A stretch of 64,000 nucleotides of DNA from Candidatus Avedoeria danica (GTDB lineage: Bacteria > Chloroflexota > Anaerolineae > Epilineales > Epilineaceae): the NCBI GenBank assembly GCA_016703025.1, contig JADJCV010000003.1, positions 368,492 through 432,491 on the forward strand, read 5' to 3'. This document shows positions 27,252 through 34,815 of this stretch, piece after piece. Positions within the stretch are counted from its first letter, which is position 1. Each line of letters starts with the position of its first letter. The notes under the pieces are model-generated. The model was not told the DNA's origin and searched no databases. It worked only from the letters and a program-made list of their open reading frames with translations. The position numbers and the translations under genes are program-made.

Positions 27252-27351
27252 ACCACGTATGGTCTGAGCCGAAACCACCTATGGTTGCGCCGGATTCCAC
27301 CAGTGGTCTGCTCGCAGATCACCATTGGTCTGGGACCGAACCACCGTTGGT
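27252..27351. repeat. Five palindromic ACCAC-n-TGGT boxes with exact 22-bp period
   Basis: ACCACGTATGGT (27252), ACCACCTATGGT (27274), TCCACCAGTGGT (27296), ATCACCATTGGT (27318) and ACCACCGTTGGT (27340) start exactly 22 bases apart. The 10-base spacers between them are also related (CTGAGCCGAA, CTGGGACCGA). The 22-bp step (two helical turns, not a multiple of three) argues for a protein-binding array on DNA rather than coding sequence: operators, iterons or a decayed repeat. No obvious gene flanks it within 250 bases. Confidence 0.75.
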
Positions 27352-27377
27352 TGGGCGGAGCATCATCGTACGTGAAC

Positions 27378-27432
27378 CGCATGGGTGGCCCGCATGCTGG
27401 CCCGCATGGTGGGTCGTATGGTGGCCCGTATG
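27378..27432. repeat. 12-bp tandem repeats (CGCATGGTGGCC-like), about 4.5 copies
   Basis: Successive units CGCATGGGTGGCC, CGCATGCTGGCC, CGCATGGTGGGT, CGTATGGTGGCC and CGTATG follow each other directly. They lie 27 bases after the 22-bp array. A short plus-strand reading frame here would encode MARMLARMVGRMVARM, which looks like a by-product of the repeats, not a gene. Confidence 0.65.
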
Positions 27433-27528
27433 ACCGTTCCCGCTTGGCTGCCGCGCAATGCTGCGGTGGATCGCATGGGGCTCGACTGCCGGCGATGCCC
27501 ACCGCTCCCCATCGAATGGGAACGCAAA

Positions 27529-27558
27529 GAGGGGCGCCCACCGGGCGCCCCTCCTTTA
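27529..27558. terminator. Bidirectional rho-independent terminator
   Basis: GAGGGGCGCCC (27529-27539) and GGGCGCCCCTC (27543-27553) form a perfect 11-bp stem with the 3-base loop ACC. CTTTAT follows on the plus strand and CTTTGCG on the minus strand. It lies 56 bases beyond the stop of the DUF1501 gene and most likely ends the DUF1800-DUF1501 operon. Confidence 0.75.
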
Positions 27559-27613
27559 TCGAGTGATGATCAATGGGCGGGAAGTCGAACCCCCCCGCGC
27601 TCCCGCCGGCATC

Positions 27614-29056
27614 CTACCCCTTGTACCCCACCGGCAAGTACACCGTATTCTTCGCCGGCACCGGCACCACATCCGTCGGCTGCGGCACCGCCGTCGGCAC
27701 CGCCGTCGGCTCCACCGGCACCGCGGTCGGCGGTTCCACCACCGTGCCCAGCGGCGTGGCGACGCCGATGAAGTTGAACGTGTGGCCCGGGAAGACCTCG
27801 GTCACCGCTTCGTTGCCGCAGCGCTTCTGGAGCACCTCGGCCAGGACGTCGCGGTACTCCGTCGTGCCGGCCAGGTCGCCGCGGTCGAGCTTGTCCTCGG
27901 CCAACGTCGGCCAGTCGGCGTGCACCTTGCCGCCGTTGATCCCGCGGCCCATGAGGTACATGACGTTGCCGTGGCCGTGGTCCGTGCCGTAGCCGCCGTT
28001 CTCGAAGGCGCGGCGGCCGAACTCGCTCATCAGGACGATCGTCACGCCCTGCTTGTCCTTCTCGCGGGCATCGAAGTTGTCCTGCAGGTCCGTCATGAAG
28101 GCCGTCACGCCCTGCGCCAGCTGCAGCATGTTGTTCGCCATGCCGCCCTGCGCCGTCGCGCCCGGCGTCACCTGGTTGGCATGCGTGTCCCAGCCGCCGA
28201 CGTCGATGCACGCGACCTCGAGGCCGACGTCCGCTTTCACCAGCTGCGCGATCTGCATCATGCCCTGGTGGAAGCCGTTCTGACCGTAGCGGGCGCCGTT
28301 CGAGGGCATGTAAGCCCCGCTGCCGATCTTGCTGGAAAGCATGTCCAGCGCCGCGAACGTCGACTGACCCTGCTCGTCCAGCCAGCCCTCGCCGCTGTAG
28401 AGCTGCGCCAGCTGCTGCTGGAAGCGCGCCACCTCGCGCGTGTCGCCTTGGAGGTGGAAGTCGGCGATGCTCTGCAGCGTCACCGCCGGCACCGGGCCGC
28501 GCAGCGCCGCCTGCAGCATCGTGCCCATGCCCACCGCGCGGAACGGCGAGTTGTTCTGGCTGCGCATGCTCGTCAGGTGGCGGCCGAGCCAGCCGGTGTT
28601 CAGCTTCTTCTCACCCGGCGTGCCGCGCTCCATGAAGTCCTGCGCGTCGAAGTGGCTGCGCGTCGCGTCGTCCATGCCGACGGCGTGGACAATGCCGAGC
28701 AGGCCGTTGTCGTAGTGCTCTTTCCAGCGGCCCTGGCTGGACAGCGCCAGCGCCGGGTGCATCCCGAAGTTGCCGTCCAAGTCCACTGCGCGCAGGTTGC
28801 CGGGCGTGTTGGAATCGTCCGGCGCCGGGATGTGGACCGTCGGCCGCATCTCGCGGTACCGACCGAAGTCCTGCAGCGGCACGACCATGTTCAGGCCGTC
28901 GTAGCCGCCGCGGGCGAAGATGACCACCAGGACGTCGCCCTTGGCGGGCGTCTGGGTGTTGCGGAAGACCAGCCGCGGCATCCACTCCGGCCACGCGGCG
29001 GTGCCGGCGGCCAGGAGGGATCCACGCTGGAGGAACGTGCGTCGCGAAAAGCTCAT
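27614..29056 (-). CDS. DUF1501 family protein, Tat-exported
   Basis: This 480-aa protein starts at the ATG at 29056 (GGGAGG 6 bases upstream). The Tat signal SRRTFLQRG is at residues 4-12. The DUF1501 core follows: LVVIFARGGYDGLNMVVPL near 45, HSHFDAQDFMERG near 140, DVGGWDTHANQ near 270 and TIVLMSEFGRRAFENGGYGTDHGHG near 340, features of the alkaline-phosphatase-like fold. The tail has a Pro/Val/Thr linker and the NTVYLPVGYKG ending. DUF1501 and DUF1800 proteins are regularly encoded together and exported; their substrate is unknown. It is second gene of the pair, 10 bases after DUF1800. Confidence 0.93.
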   Translation of the reverse strand: MSFSRRTFLQRGSLLAAGTAAWPEWMPRLVFRNTQTPAKGDVLVVIFARGGYDGLNMVVPLQDFGRYREMRPTVHIPAPDDSNTPGNLRAVDLDGNFGMHPALALSSQGRWKEHYDNGLLGIVHAVGMDDATRSHFDAQDFMERGTPGEKKLNTGWLGRHLTSMRSQNNSPFRAVGMGTMLQAALRGPVPAVTLQSIADFHLQGDTREVARFQQQLAQLYSGEGWLDEQGQSTFAALDMLSSKIGSGAYMPSNGARYGQNGFHQGMMQIAQLVKADVGLEVACIDVGGWDTHANQVTPGATAQGGMANNMLQLAQGVTAFMTDLQDNFDAREKDKQGVTIVLMSEFGRRAFENGGYGTDHGHGNVMYLMGRGINGGKVHADWPTLAEDKLDRGDLAGTTEYRDVLAEVLQKRCGNEAVTEVFPGHTFNFIGVATPLGTVVEPPTAVPVEPTAVPTAVPQPTDVVPVPAKNTVYLPVGYKG

Positions 29057-29066
29057 CGTGACCTCC

Positions 29067-30671
29067 CTAGCGCCACTGGAAGTACGGGCTGTCGAAGATC
29101 ATGGCCACCGCATACGGCAGCCGATTGGCCACGCCGGCGAACGGCGTGCTGTCCGTCCCACCGTTCGTCAGGTAACCGACGACCTGCTGTCGATCCTCCG
29201 GCAGGAGCGCGCGGTGCAGCAGCCGCTCCGTCCAGTAGTCGACGGCCTCGCCGGCCGTGGCGAACGATTGCTGCACGCCCTCGGCCGTCATCGGCGTCCA
29301 GTTGTCCACCATCCGTGCGCCCATGCCGCTGCCCGCGCCGACGCCGCACATCGCCAGGCCGACGTTCCAGCGCATGAGCATGACGCCGGATGCCGCCCAG
29401 GCCGTCTTCACGTCGGGGTAGCCGTCCGGCGTCGACCAGTAGAACGGCAGGTGGCCCATGCGCCCGAGGGCGTAGTTGATCCGGTTGAAGACCGGCGCGT
29501 TCTGTCCGAGCGTGAACTTGTCCATCGGCATGCCCGAGACGCGCAGCATCCGGACGATGAGGTCCGTCGGGCGCGACAGCCGGCCGCCGAAGTTGTTGAA
29601 CGAGCTGCCGAACTCACGCGACGTGAACAGCGCGCTCAGCGTGTCGCGGATGTCGCCGTCCGAGCGCTCGAACGCGCTGGCCACACGCTCGACGAGCTGC
29701 GGCGCGTCCGTCAGCGGATCGTCGCACACGAACCGCCGCGCCAGCTTGAGGGCGATGTAGCGCGGCGTCGCGTCGTGGGCGCACAGCAGATCGATGACGA
29801 TGCGCCCGTCATCGTCCCCGAGCGACGCCGCGATCTGCTCGCCGAAGACCGTCTTCGTGCTGTTGTCGTGCGTGTCCGGGTTGAACATGAAGTTGCCGCG
29901 CGTCGGGGCGTTCGCTCGGTTGTCGATCGTCCAGCCCGTGAAGCACTTGGCGACCTGCTTGATGTCCTCTTCAGAGTACGGGTAGCCGTTGACCGCGGCG
30001 CCCGTCGTGTGGAGCTCCATGATCTCGCGGGCGTAGTTCTCGTTCGGCTGGCGCTTCGTGCTCACCGCATTGTCGAGGTAGTCCAGCATCGCCGGGCTTT
30101 GGGCGTCGGCCGTCAGGAGATCCTTGAACTTGCCGAGCGCATGCTTCCGAATGACGGTGCGATCCTCGACGGACTTGAAGTACCGGACGTTGTTCGTCTC
30201 CATGCTGACGTTGAAGTGATCGCTCCAGAACTCGGCCATCACCTCGTGCAGCATCCGCGGGCTGTAGACCATCCGGAAGATCGTCGCCTGCATGAGCTCG
30301 CGCACGCCCTGCCCGCGCTCGTCGAGATCGAGGAACTGCTTGTTCGACCAGTTGAGCGTCGGCAGGCGGTTGAGCAGCAGCTCCTCGACCTCCGAGTTGT
30401 CGATGTTCTCGTAGTCAAGCTGCTCCTCGAGCCACTTCATGCCGCCGATCTGGCGCGCGTGCTCGAGCTGCCCCGGTCGCGGGCCGAAGGCGGCGCGCGT
30501 CAGGAGCAGCGTCTCGAGATCGGGCGCCGGCATTTCAGCGCTCGTCTTGGCCGTCCAACGACGGGCCGGCCGGGCGGCCGCGGCGGCCTCGGGCGCCAAC
30601 GCGGCACCGGTGGCCGCGGCGGCTGCCGCGGCGCCGCCGACGCGGAGGAACTGACGCCGGTCAAGTTTCAT
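29067..30671 (-). CDS. DUF1800 family protein, Tat-exported
   Basis: The 534-aa protein starts at the ATG at 30671 with GGAAGGAG upstream. The Tat motif DRRQFLRVG occupies residues 4-12, before an Ala-rich h-region. The DUF1800 core includes LLLTRAAFGPRPGQLEHARQ near 50, FWSDHFNVS near 145, NENYAREIMELHTTGAA near 205 and VAKCFTGWTI. The last part contains the family phrases DLIVRMLRVSGM and YATPDGYPDV-like STPDGYPDVKTAW. It is typically paired with DUF1501, as here. No enzymatic role is established. Confidence 0.93.
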   Translation of the reverse strand: MKLDRRQFLRVGGAAAAAAATGAALAPEAAAAARPARRWTAKTSAEMPAPDLETLLLTRAAFGPRPGQLEHARQIGGMKWLEEQLDYENIDNSEVEELLLNRLPTLNWSNKQFLDLDERGQGVRELMQATIFRMVYSPRMLHEVMAEFWSDHFNVSMETNNVRYFKSVEDRTVIRKHALGKFKDLLTADAQSPAMLDYLDNAVSTKRQPNENYAREIMELHTTGAAVNGYPYSEEDIKQVAKCFTGWTIDNRANAPTRGNFMFNPDTHDNSTKTVFGEQIAASLGDDDGRIVIDLLCAHDATPRYIALKLARRFVCDDPLTDAPQLVERVASAFERSDGDIRDTLSALFTSREFGSSFNNFGGRLSRPTDLIVRMLRVSGMPMDKFTLGQNAPVFNRINYALGRMGHLPFYWSTPDGYPDVKTAWAASGVMLMRWNVGLAMCGVGAGSGMGARMVDNWTPMTAEGVQQSFATAGEAVDYWTERLLHRALLPEDRQQVVGYLTNGGTDSTPFAGVANRLPYAVAMIFDSPYFQWR

Positions 30672-30911
30672 GGCGTTCTCCTTCCCTACGGGATCGCTGA
30701 CGCTCGATATCGAGCCAGATGAAGATCACGATCGCGGCTGCTGCGCCGCGGTACCACCTGTTGTGGAGAGCCCAACGCGCCGTACGGCCGGCGAGTTAGA
30801 ACACGGGACGATGTTGACATCGTTGCGCCATTCGTGCACGTCACAGTGTGCCGCAAGCCTGTTCCCTCGGCGGGCCGGCGCGATGGTCGGGTTCGTGTTC
30901 GTTCGGCGGGA

Positions 30912-32117
30912 CTACCGGAGGTAGCTCAGCAAGCGCTCCTGCCGGTGCGGCTGGCGCAGCTTGAGCAGCGCCTCCTGTTCGATCTGCCGGATCCGCTCGC
31001 GCGTGAGGTTGAACTTGCGCCCGACCTCCTTGAGCGTGAGCGGCTGGCCGTTGTCCAGTCCGTAGCGCAGCCGCACGATCCGTGCCTCGCGTGCCGTCAG
31101 GCAGAGCAGGACGTCGTCGAGGTCGACCTGCATGAGGGCGAACGCCGCGGTTTCGAGCGGGTCCGGCGCGTGCACGTCTTCGATGAAGAAGCCGAGCTCG
31201 GAGTCCAGGTCGTCACCCACCGGCTTCTCGAGGGACAGGGACCGTCGGGCGGCCTTGAGCATCTGCCGGACCTTGAGCTCCGGCAGATCCATCCGGCTCG
31301 CCAGCTCGGCCGGCGTCGGCCGCCGCCCGAGGTCCTGCTCCATCGCCTGTGCGATCGCAAAGAGCTTGCGGATCCGGTCGCTCATGTGCACCGGCACGCG
31401 GATCGTCCGCCCCTGGTTCGCGAGCGCGCGCGTGATCGACTGCCGGATCCACCAAGTGGCGTACGTGCTGAACTTGTAGCCGCGGCGGTGGTCGAACTTG
31501 TCGGCCGCCTTCATCAGCCCGACGTTGCCCTCCTGGATGAGATCGAGGAACGGCACGCCCTGGCCGCGGTACTTCTTGGCCATGCTGATCACGAGCCGGC
31601 TGTTCGCCTTCACGAGGTGGTCCCAGGCCGCGCTGCCTTCCTGCCGCGCGCGCTGGAGCGCCCGTCGTCGGCCCGCGCACAGATCCGGGCAACCGAGCTC
31701 CTCGCCGGCCCCCCGGCCGCGCTCGATGCGCTTCGCCAGGGCGACTTCTTCTTCCCGCGTGAGGAGCGGCACGGCGCCGACCTCGCGGAAGTACAGGCTG
31801 ACGCTGTCGTCGTCCTCGATCCCGTCCATGCTGGCCGGTCGCGCGCTGACCAGATGGTCCAGCGTCAACTCGCCCTCGAGGTCCTCGGCCACCTCGGCGA
31901 TCATCTCGTCCGACGGCAGAACCTCGTCGGCGACGATCTCGATGTCGGCGGCATCGAGGCAGGCACGGCACCATGACGCGATGCCGGGATCATCCTCTGC
32001 CTCGGGCAGCTGTTCGGACAGCTCGGACGCGGTGACGTAGCCTCGGCTGGCGCCGAGGCGGACGAGACCCTCCAGCGCGTCTCGCACGCTGGCATCGACA
32101 TCCCCATCGAGAACCAA
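30912..32117 (-). CDS. Sigma-70 family primary-type RNA polymerase sigma factor
   Basis: The 401-aa protein has an acidic divergent N-terminus (about 1-110). Region 1.2 follows (DSVSLYFREVGAVPLLTREE, VALAKRIERG), then region 2 (VKANSRLVISMAKKYRGQGV, PFLDLIQEGNVGLMKAADKF, YKFSTYATWWIRQSITRALA). Region 3 (RVPVHMSDRIRKL) and region 4 (LTLKEVGRKFNLTRERIRQI-EQEAL) complete it. The completeness fits a group 1/2 factor (RpoD/SigA-like). The start is taken as TTG at 32117 because GGGAG precedes it and a strong promoter lies at 32,184-32,213; the upstream in-frame ATG at 32231 would be upstream of that promoter. An insertion of about 25 residues (GCPDLCAGRRRALQRARQEG) sits between regions 1.2 and 2.1. 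Whether it is the housekeeping factor cannot be decided here. Confidence 0.92.
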   Translation of the reverse strand: MVLDGDVDASVRDALEGLVRLGASRGYVTASELSEQLPEAEDDPGIASWCRACLDAADIEIVADEVLPSDEMIAEVAEDLEGELTLDHLVSARPASMDGIEDDDSVSLYFREVGAVPLLTREEEVALAKRIERGRGAGEELGCPDLCAGRRRALQRARQEGSAAWDHLVKANSRLVISMAKKYRGQGVPFLDLIQEGNVGLMKAADKFDHRRGYKFSTYATWWIRQSITRALANQGRTIRVPVHMSDRIRKLFAIAQAMEQDLGRRPTPAELASRMDLPELKVRQMLKAARRSLSLEKPVGDDLDSELGFFIEDVHAPDPLETAAFALMQVDLDDVLLCLTAREARIVRLRYGLDNGQPLTLKEVGRKFNLTRERIRQIEQEALLKLRQPHRQERLLSYLR

Positions 32118-32183
32118 TGCATCCGCTCCCTTCAGGGAGCCCGCCCGCCCTTCCGGGCAGATGGCAGGTCGCGGCGATGCGCG

Positions 32184-32213
32184 AGTATAACCCGGCGGCC
32201 GGTCGGCCGTCAA
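32184..32213 (-). promoter_or_regulatory. Sigma-70-type promoter of the sigma factor gene
   Basis: Minus strand TTGACG (32213-32208), an 18-base spacer and TATACT (32189-32184) closely match consensus. The predicted start of transcription falls about 60 bases before the TTG start codon, which supports that start choice. Confidence 0.8.
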
Positions 32214-32300
32214 GCACATTTTAAGGTTCATGACCGTTTTCGGGCGGATCCATGGCGCAATGCTGGCGATCCGATGACCGGCCTGGGTCGAAACGATGAC

Positions 32301-32352
32301 GATTCGCGCCCGCGGCGCCGCCGAGAAGGATTCGCGCCCGCGGCGCCGCCGA
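32301..32352 (+). repeat. 24-bp direct repeat upstream of ruvA
   Basis: The same 24 bases beginning GATTCGCGCCCGCGGCGCC occur at 32301-32324 and 32329-32352, separated by GAAG. It is a perfect short tandem duplication in the ruvA promoter region. Confidence 0.85.
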
Positions 32353-32371
32353 TCGGGTTACAATCCGGCCC

Positions 32372-32980
32372 ATGATTGCCCGCCTGAGCGGCCGGATCGC
32401 TGCAGTGGAGTCCGACGCGCTCGTCGTCGACGTCGGCGGCGTCGGCTACCGCGTCTACGTGCCGCTGCCCGTCCTCGCCGCGGCCGGCCAGGAGGGCGAC
32501 GCCGTGACGCTGCACACCCATCTGCACGTCCGCGAGGCCGAGCTGACGCTCTACGGCGCGCTCGATGCGGCGACGCTGGCCGCGTTCCAGCTGGTCCAGA
32601 CCGTCAGCGGCATCGGACCGCGCGTCGCGCTGGCCATGCTCTCGACGTTCGACGCAACGACGCTCCAGTCGGCGATCGCCGCCGAGGACGTCGATGCGCT
32701 CGTCGGCGTGCCGGGCGTCGGGCGCAAGATCGCGCAGCGGATCGTCCTCGAGCTGAAGGGCAAGGTGGCCGGCCTGCCGTTCGCGCCCGCCGTCGGCGGT
32801 GGTTGGGGCGACGGGGGCTTCGGCGCAGGCGGTGCGCAGGCGGACGCGATCGCCGCGCTGACCGCGCTCGGCTACACGCCGGCCGAGGCGCGCCGGGCCA
32901 TCGCGTCCGTCGGGCTCGGCGCGGAGGCCACCGTCGAGGACCACGTGCGCGCCGCGTTGCAGGCGCTGGCGCGCGGCTGA
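32372..32980 (+). CDS. ruvA: Holliday junction branch migration protein RuvA
   Basis: The 202-aa protein starts with the N-terminal OB-fold of RuvA (MIARLSGRIAAVESDALVVD, VGGVGYRVYVPL, HVREAELTLYG). Two helix-hairpin-helix motifs follow (VSGIGPRVALAMLS; VPGVGRKIAQRIVLELKGK). A flexible Gly-rich linker and the C-terminal domain III (ALGYTPAEARRAI) that contacts RuvB complete it. RuvA binds four-way junctions and directs RuvB. No ruvB or ruvC is adjacent in the window. TACAAT ends 7 bases before the ATG and there is no ribosome-binding site, so the transcript may be leaderless. Confidence 0.96.
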   Translation: MIARLSGRIAAVESDALVVDVGGVGYRVYVPLPVLAAAGQEGDAVTLHTHLHVREAELTLYGALDAATLAAFQLVQTVSGIGPRVALAMLSTFDATTLQSAIAAEDVDALVGVPGVGRKIAQRIVLELKGKVAGLPFAPAVGGGWGDGGFGAGGAQADAIAALTALGYTPAEARRAIASVGLGAEATVEDHVRAALQALARG

Positions 32981-33006
32981 TCCGCGCACGGCCGGGCCGA
33001 GTCGCG

Positions 33007-33012
33007 TATAAT
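33007..33012 (+). promoter_or_regulatory. -10 box of the ferredoxin gene
   Basis: A perfect TATAAT sits 60 bases before the ferredoxin start; no good -35 was found. Downstream, the 15-mer TACCGAATCGGCACG is present twice (33021 and 33038), possibly an operator. Confidence 0.55.
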
Positions 33013-33072
33013 CCGGGGCATACCGAATCGGCACGCGTACCGAATCGGCACGAGCACGAGAAGGATCCGGCC

Positions 33073-33372
33073 ATGGCCTATATCATCACCGAACTCTGCA
33101 CGCGCGAGGGCGACTGCGTCGAAGTCTGCCCCGTCGACTGCATCGTCCCGTCGCCCAAGGGCAACGTCGAGTACCCGCTGTTCTACATCGACCCCGATGT
33201 CTGCATCGACTGCGGCGCCTGCGTGCCGGTCTGCCCGCCCGAGGCGATCTTCCCCGAGCCCGACGTGCCGGCCGACCAGGAGCACATGACCCAGATCAAC
33301 GCGGACTACTTCCTGACGGGTCCGGGGTACTGGGAGTTCGATCTCGAAGAGCAGCGCGGGATGCCGGCGTAG
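33073..33372 (+). CDS. Two-cluster bacterial ferredoxin
   Basis: The 99-aa protein has the ATG at 33073 after GAAGGA. The first cluster motif is CTREGDCVEVCPVDC, where the spacing C-x5-C-x3-CP resembles the 3Fe-4S site of seven-iron ferredoxins (Thermus/Mycobacterium FdxA-like). The second is a standard 4Fe-4S motif, CIDCGACVPVCP. The C-terminal extension (EHMTQINADYFLTG, WEFDLEEQRG) is also typical of Chloroflexota members. It is a cytoplasmic one-electron carrier; the partner enzyme is unknown. Whether the first site holds three or four irons cannot be told from sequence. Confidence 0.92.
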   Translation: MAYIITELCTREGDCVEVCPVDCIVPSPKGNVEYPLFYIDPDVCIDCGACVPVCPPEAIFPEPDVPADQEHMTQINADYFLTGPGYWEFDLEEQRGMPA

Positions 33373-33434
33373 GGGGATCAACGGGGCCGCGGCGGGCGCC
33401 GGCTTCAGCCGTTGATTGGTCTTCCCCTCCAACC

Positions 33435-34700
33435 TCACCCCATCGCCGACTGCCACGGCATGTACGACGACCAACGCTGGTACAGGTACGGCTTGTTCGT
33501 GAGGAACATGTCCGCCTGGCGGGCGATGGCCTCCTCGACCGCCGTCCACGGTTGGCCCTCCAGTTCCTGCAGCAGCGACGCCTTGCGGGCGTAGTAGAGC
33601 GGCAGCAGCGACAGGGCCACCTTGTCCGGATCGCCCTCGCCGCGGTTGTACACCACGGCGAAGTCCATGACGATGCGGGCCCAGGCGTCCGGCGGGAAGC
33701 GCGGCTGGTCGCTCGTCGAGAGTTCGGCCACGACGGCTTGCTGCTCCTCGCTCAGGATCGCGCTCAGGTTGCGCCGGTAGCGCTTGAGTCCCTTCAGGAA
33801 ACCATCCCAGAGCGTCTGGCGCGTGGTGGGGATCGGCTCCGGCGGGAGCTGCGTCAGCGTTCCCCACACCGGCACGCGGTAGGCGCCCTTCACGTCCGGC
33901 CAGACGCGGCGGTAGAACGACATCAGCCGGAACAGCGTGCCGGTCACCTGCATGAACTTGGGCTCGAAGCCGACCGTCGGGTCCTTGTAGTCGTGCGTCT
34001 TCGTGCCGAGCGGCGCCTGGTAGAGCCGCCAGCCGCTGTTGATCGCCAGCGTCACCATCCACATATGGATCCCGAAGCGCGCGACGTCGGTCTCCCAGAC
34101 GTCCTTGTCGAGGAACGTCTGCCAGGCGCGCGGCGACATCGCGATCTCGCTGCCGAGCGGCTGGCGCAGGTCGACGCCGTACAGCATCCGGGTGAAGGGG
34201 TAGGCGATCATGTCGTTGATCGTCACCTCGTGGCGGTCGCGGGTGTAGATCGGGCTGACGTACTCCGCCTCGCCGGCCAGGATCGGGCCGACGAGGCGCT
34301 CGATCCAGGTCGGGTTGATCGATCGGACGTCGGCGTCGACGACGGCGCAGGCCGAGGCGGTCAGCATGGCCGCGGCCTCCATGATCGCCCGGATCGCGCT
34401 GCCCTTGCCGGTGAGCCCCTGGTACTGCAGCGTCGACAGCGTCACCGCAGGCGGCAGCGCGACGCCGCCGGCGATGGCCAGCGTGTCGTCCGTGCTCCCA
34501 CCGTCCGCCACGACGATGTGGGCGCGCTTGTCCGGGAAGTGCTCGACGATGCCCGACGCGAGCGCGTTCAGGACGTGCGCGATCGTGCGGGTGTTCTTGT
34601 AGGTCGGCAGCCCGATGACGATGTCGGCGTGGCCGAGGTGCTCGAACCGCCGCTTGGCGGCCCGATCCAGGGCGCTATCGATGTACAACAACTCGTTCAA
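33435..34700 (-). CDS. GT-A glycosyltransferase resembling mannosylglycerate/glucosylglycerate synthases
   Basis: This 421-aa protein starts at TTG 34700 with GAGGTG upstream. It has a GT2-like nucleotide-sugar fold: DIVIGLPTYKNTRTIAHVLN, VVADGGSTDDTL, GLTGKGSAIRAIMEAA, the DxD motif VVDADVRS, and QPLGSEIAMSPRAWQ. The arrangement with a GKG(S/D) loop and a following long helical C-terminal half resembles GT78/GT81 enzymes (mannosylglycerate and glucosyl-3-phosphoglycerate synthases), which make compatible solutes or glycolipid precursors. The donor and acceptor cannot be read from the sequence. It follows the flippase/FAD-oxidoreductase genes on the same strand but has its own -10 box. Confidence 0.8.
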   Translation of the reverse strand: MNELLYIDSALDRAAKRRFEHLGHADIVIGLPTYKNTRTIAHVLNALASGIVEHFPDKRAHIVVADGGSTDDTLAIAGGVALPPAVTLSTLQYQGLTGKGSAIRAIMEAAAMLTASACAVVDADVRSINPTWIERLVGPILAGEAEYVSPIYTRDRHEVTINDMIAYPFTRMLYGVDLRQPLGSEIAMSPRAWQTFLDKDVWETDVARFGIHMWMVTLAINSGWRLYQAPLGTKTHDYKDPTVGFEPKFMQVTGTLFRLMSFYRRVWPDVKGAYRVPVWGTLTQLPPEPIPTTRQTLWDGFLKGLKRYRRNLSAILSEEQQAVVAELSTSDQPRFPPDAWARIVMDFAVVYNRGEGDPDKVALSLLPLYYARKASLLQELEGQPWTAVEEAIARQADMFLTNKPYLYQRWSSYMPWQSAMG

Positions 34701-34737
34701 CCCGCACCTCGCTCATCGTCCGGCGAATCGGCGCGGG

Positions 34738-34743
34738 ATTATA
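34738..34743 (-). promoter_or_regulatory. -10 box for the glycosyltransferase gene
   Basis: TATAAT on the minus strand (34743-34738) would start transcription about 30 bases before the TTG start at 34700. No convincing -35 was seen. Confidence 0.5.
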
Positions 34744-34815
34744 CGGAGCGCGGTGCCGATGCCCGCATTGGTTGTCATAACGCGCAGGGGGCATTGTGGC
34801 CGCACCGCCGTGCCC

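Noticed and set aside
27252..27351. CRISPR array
   Set aside because: The repeats are 12-bp degenerate palindromes with 10-bp related spacers; CRISPR repeats and unique spacers are much longer, and no cas gene is present.
27023..27541. 172-codon minus-strand frame with NxRWF repeats
   Set aside because: The amino-acid repeat is a by-product of the 22-bp DNA array read at every third unit; no start signal or domain.
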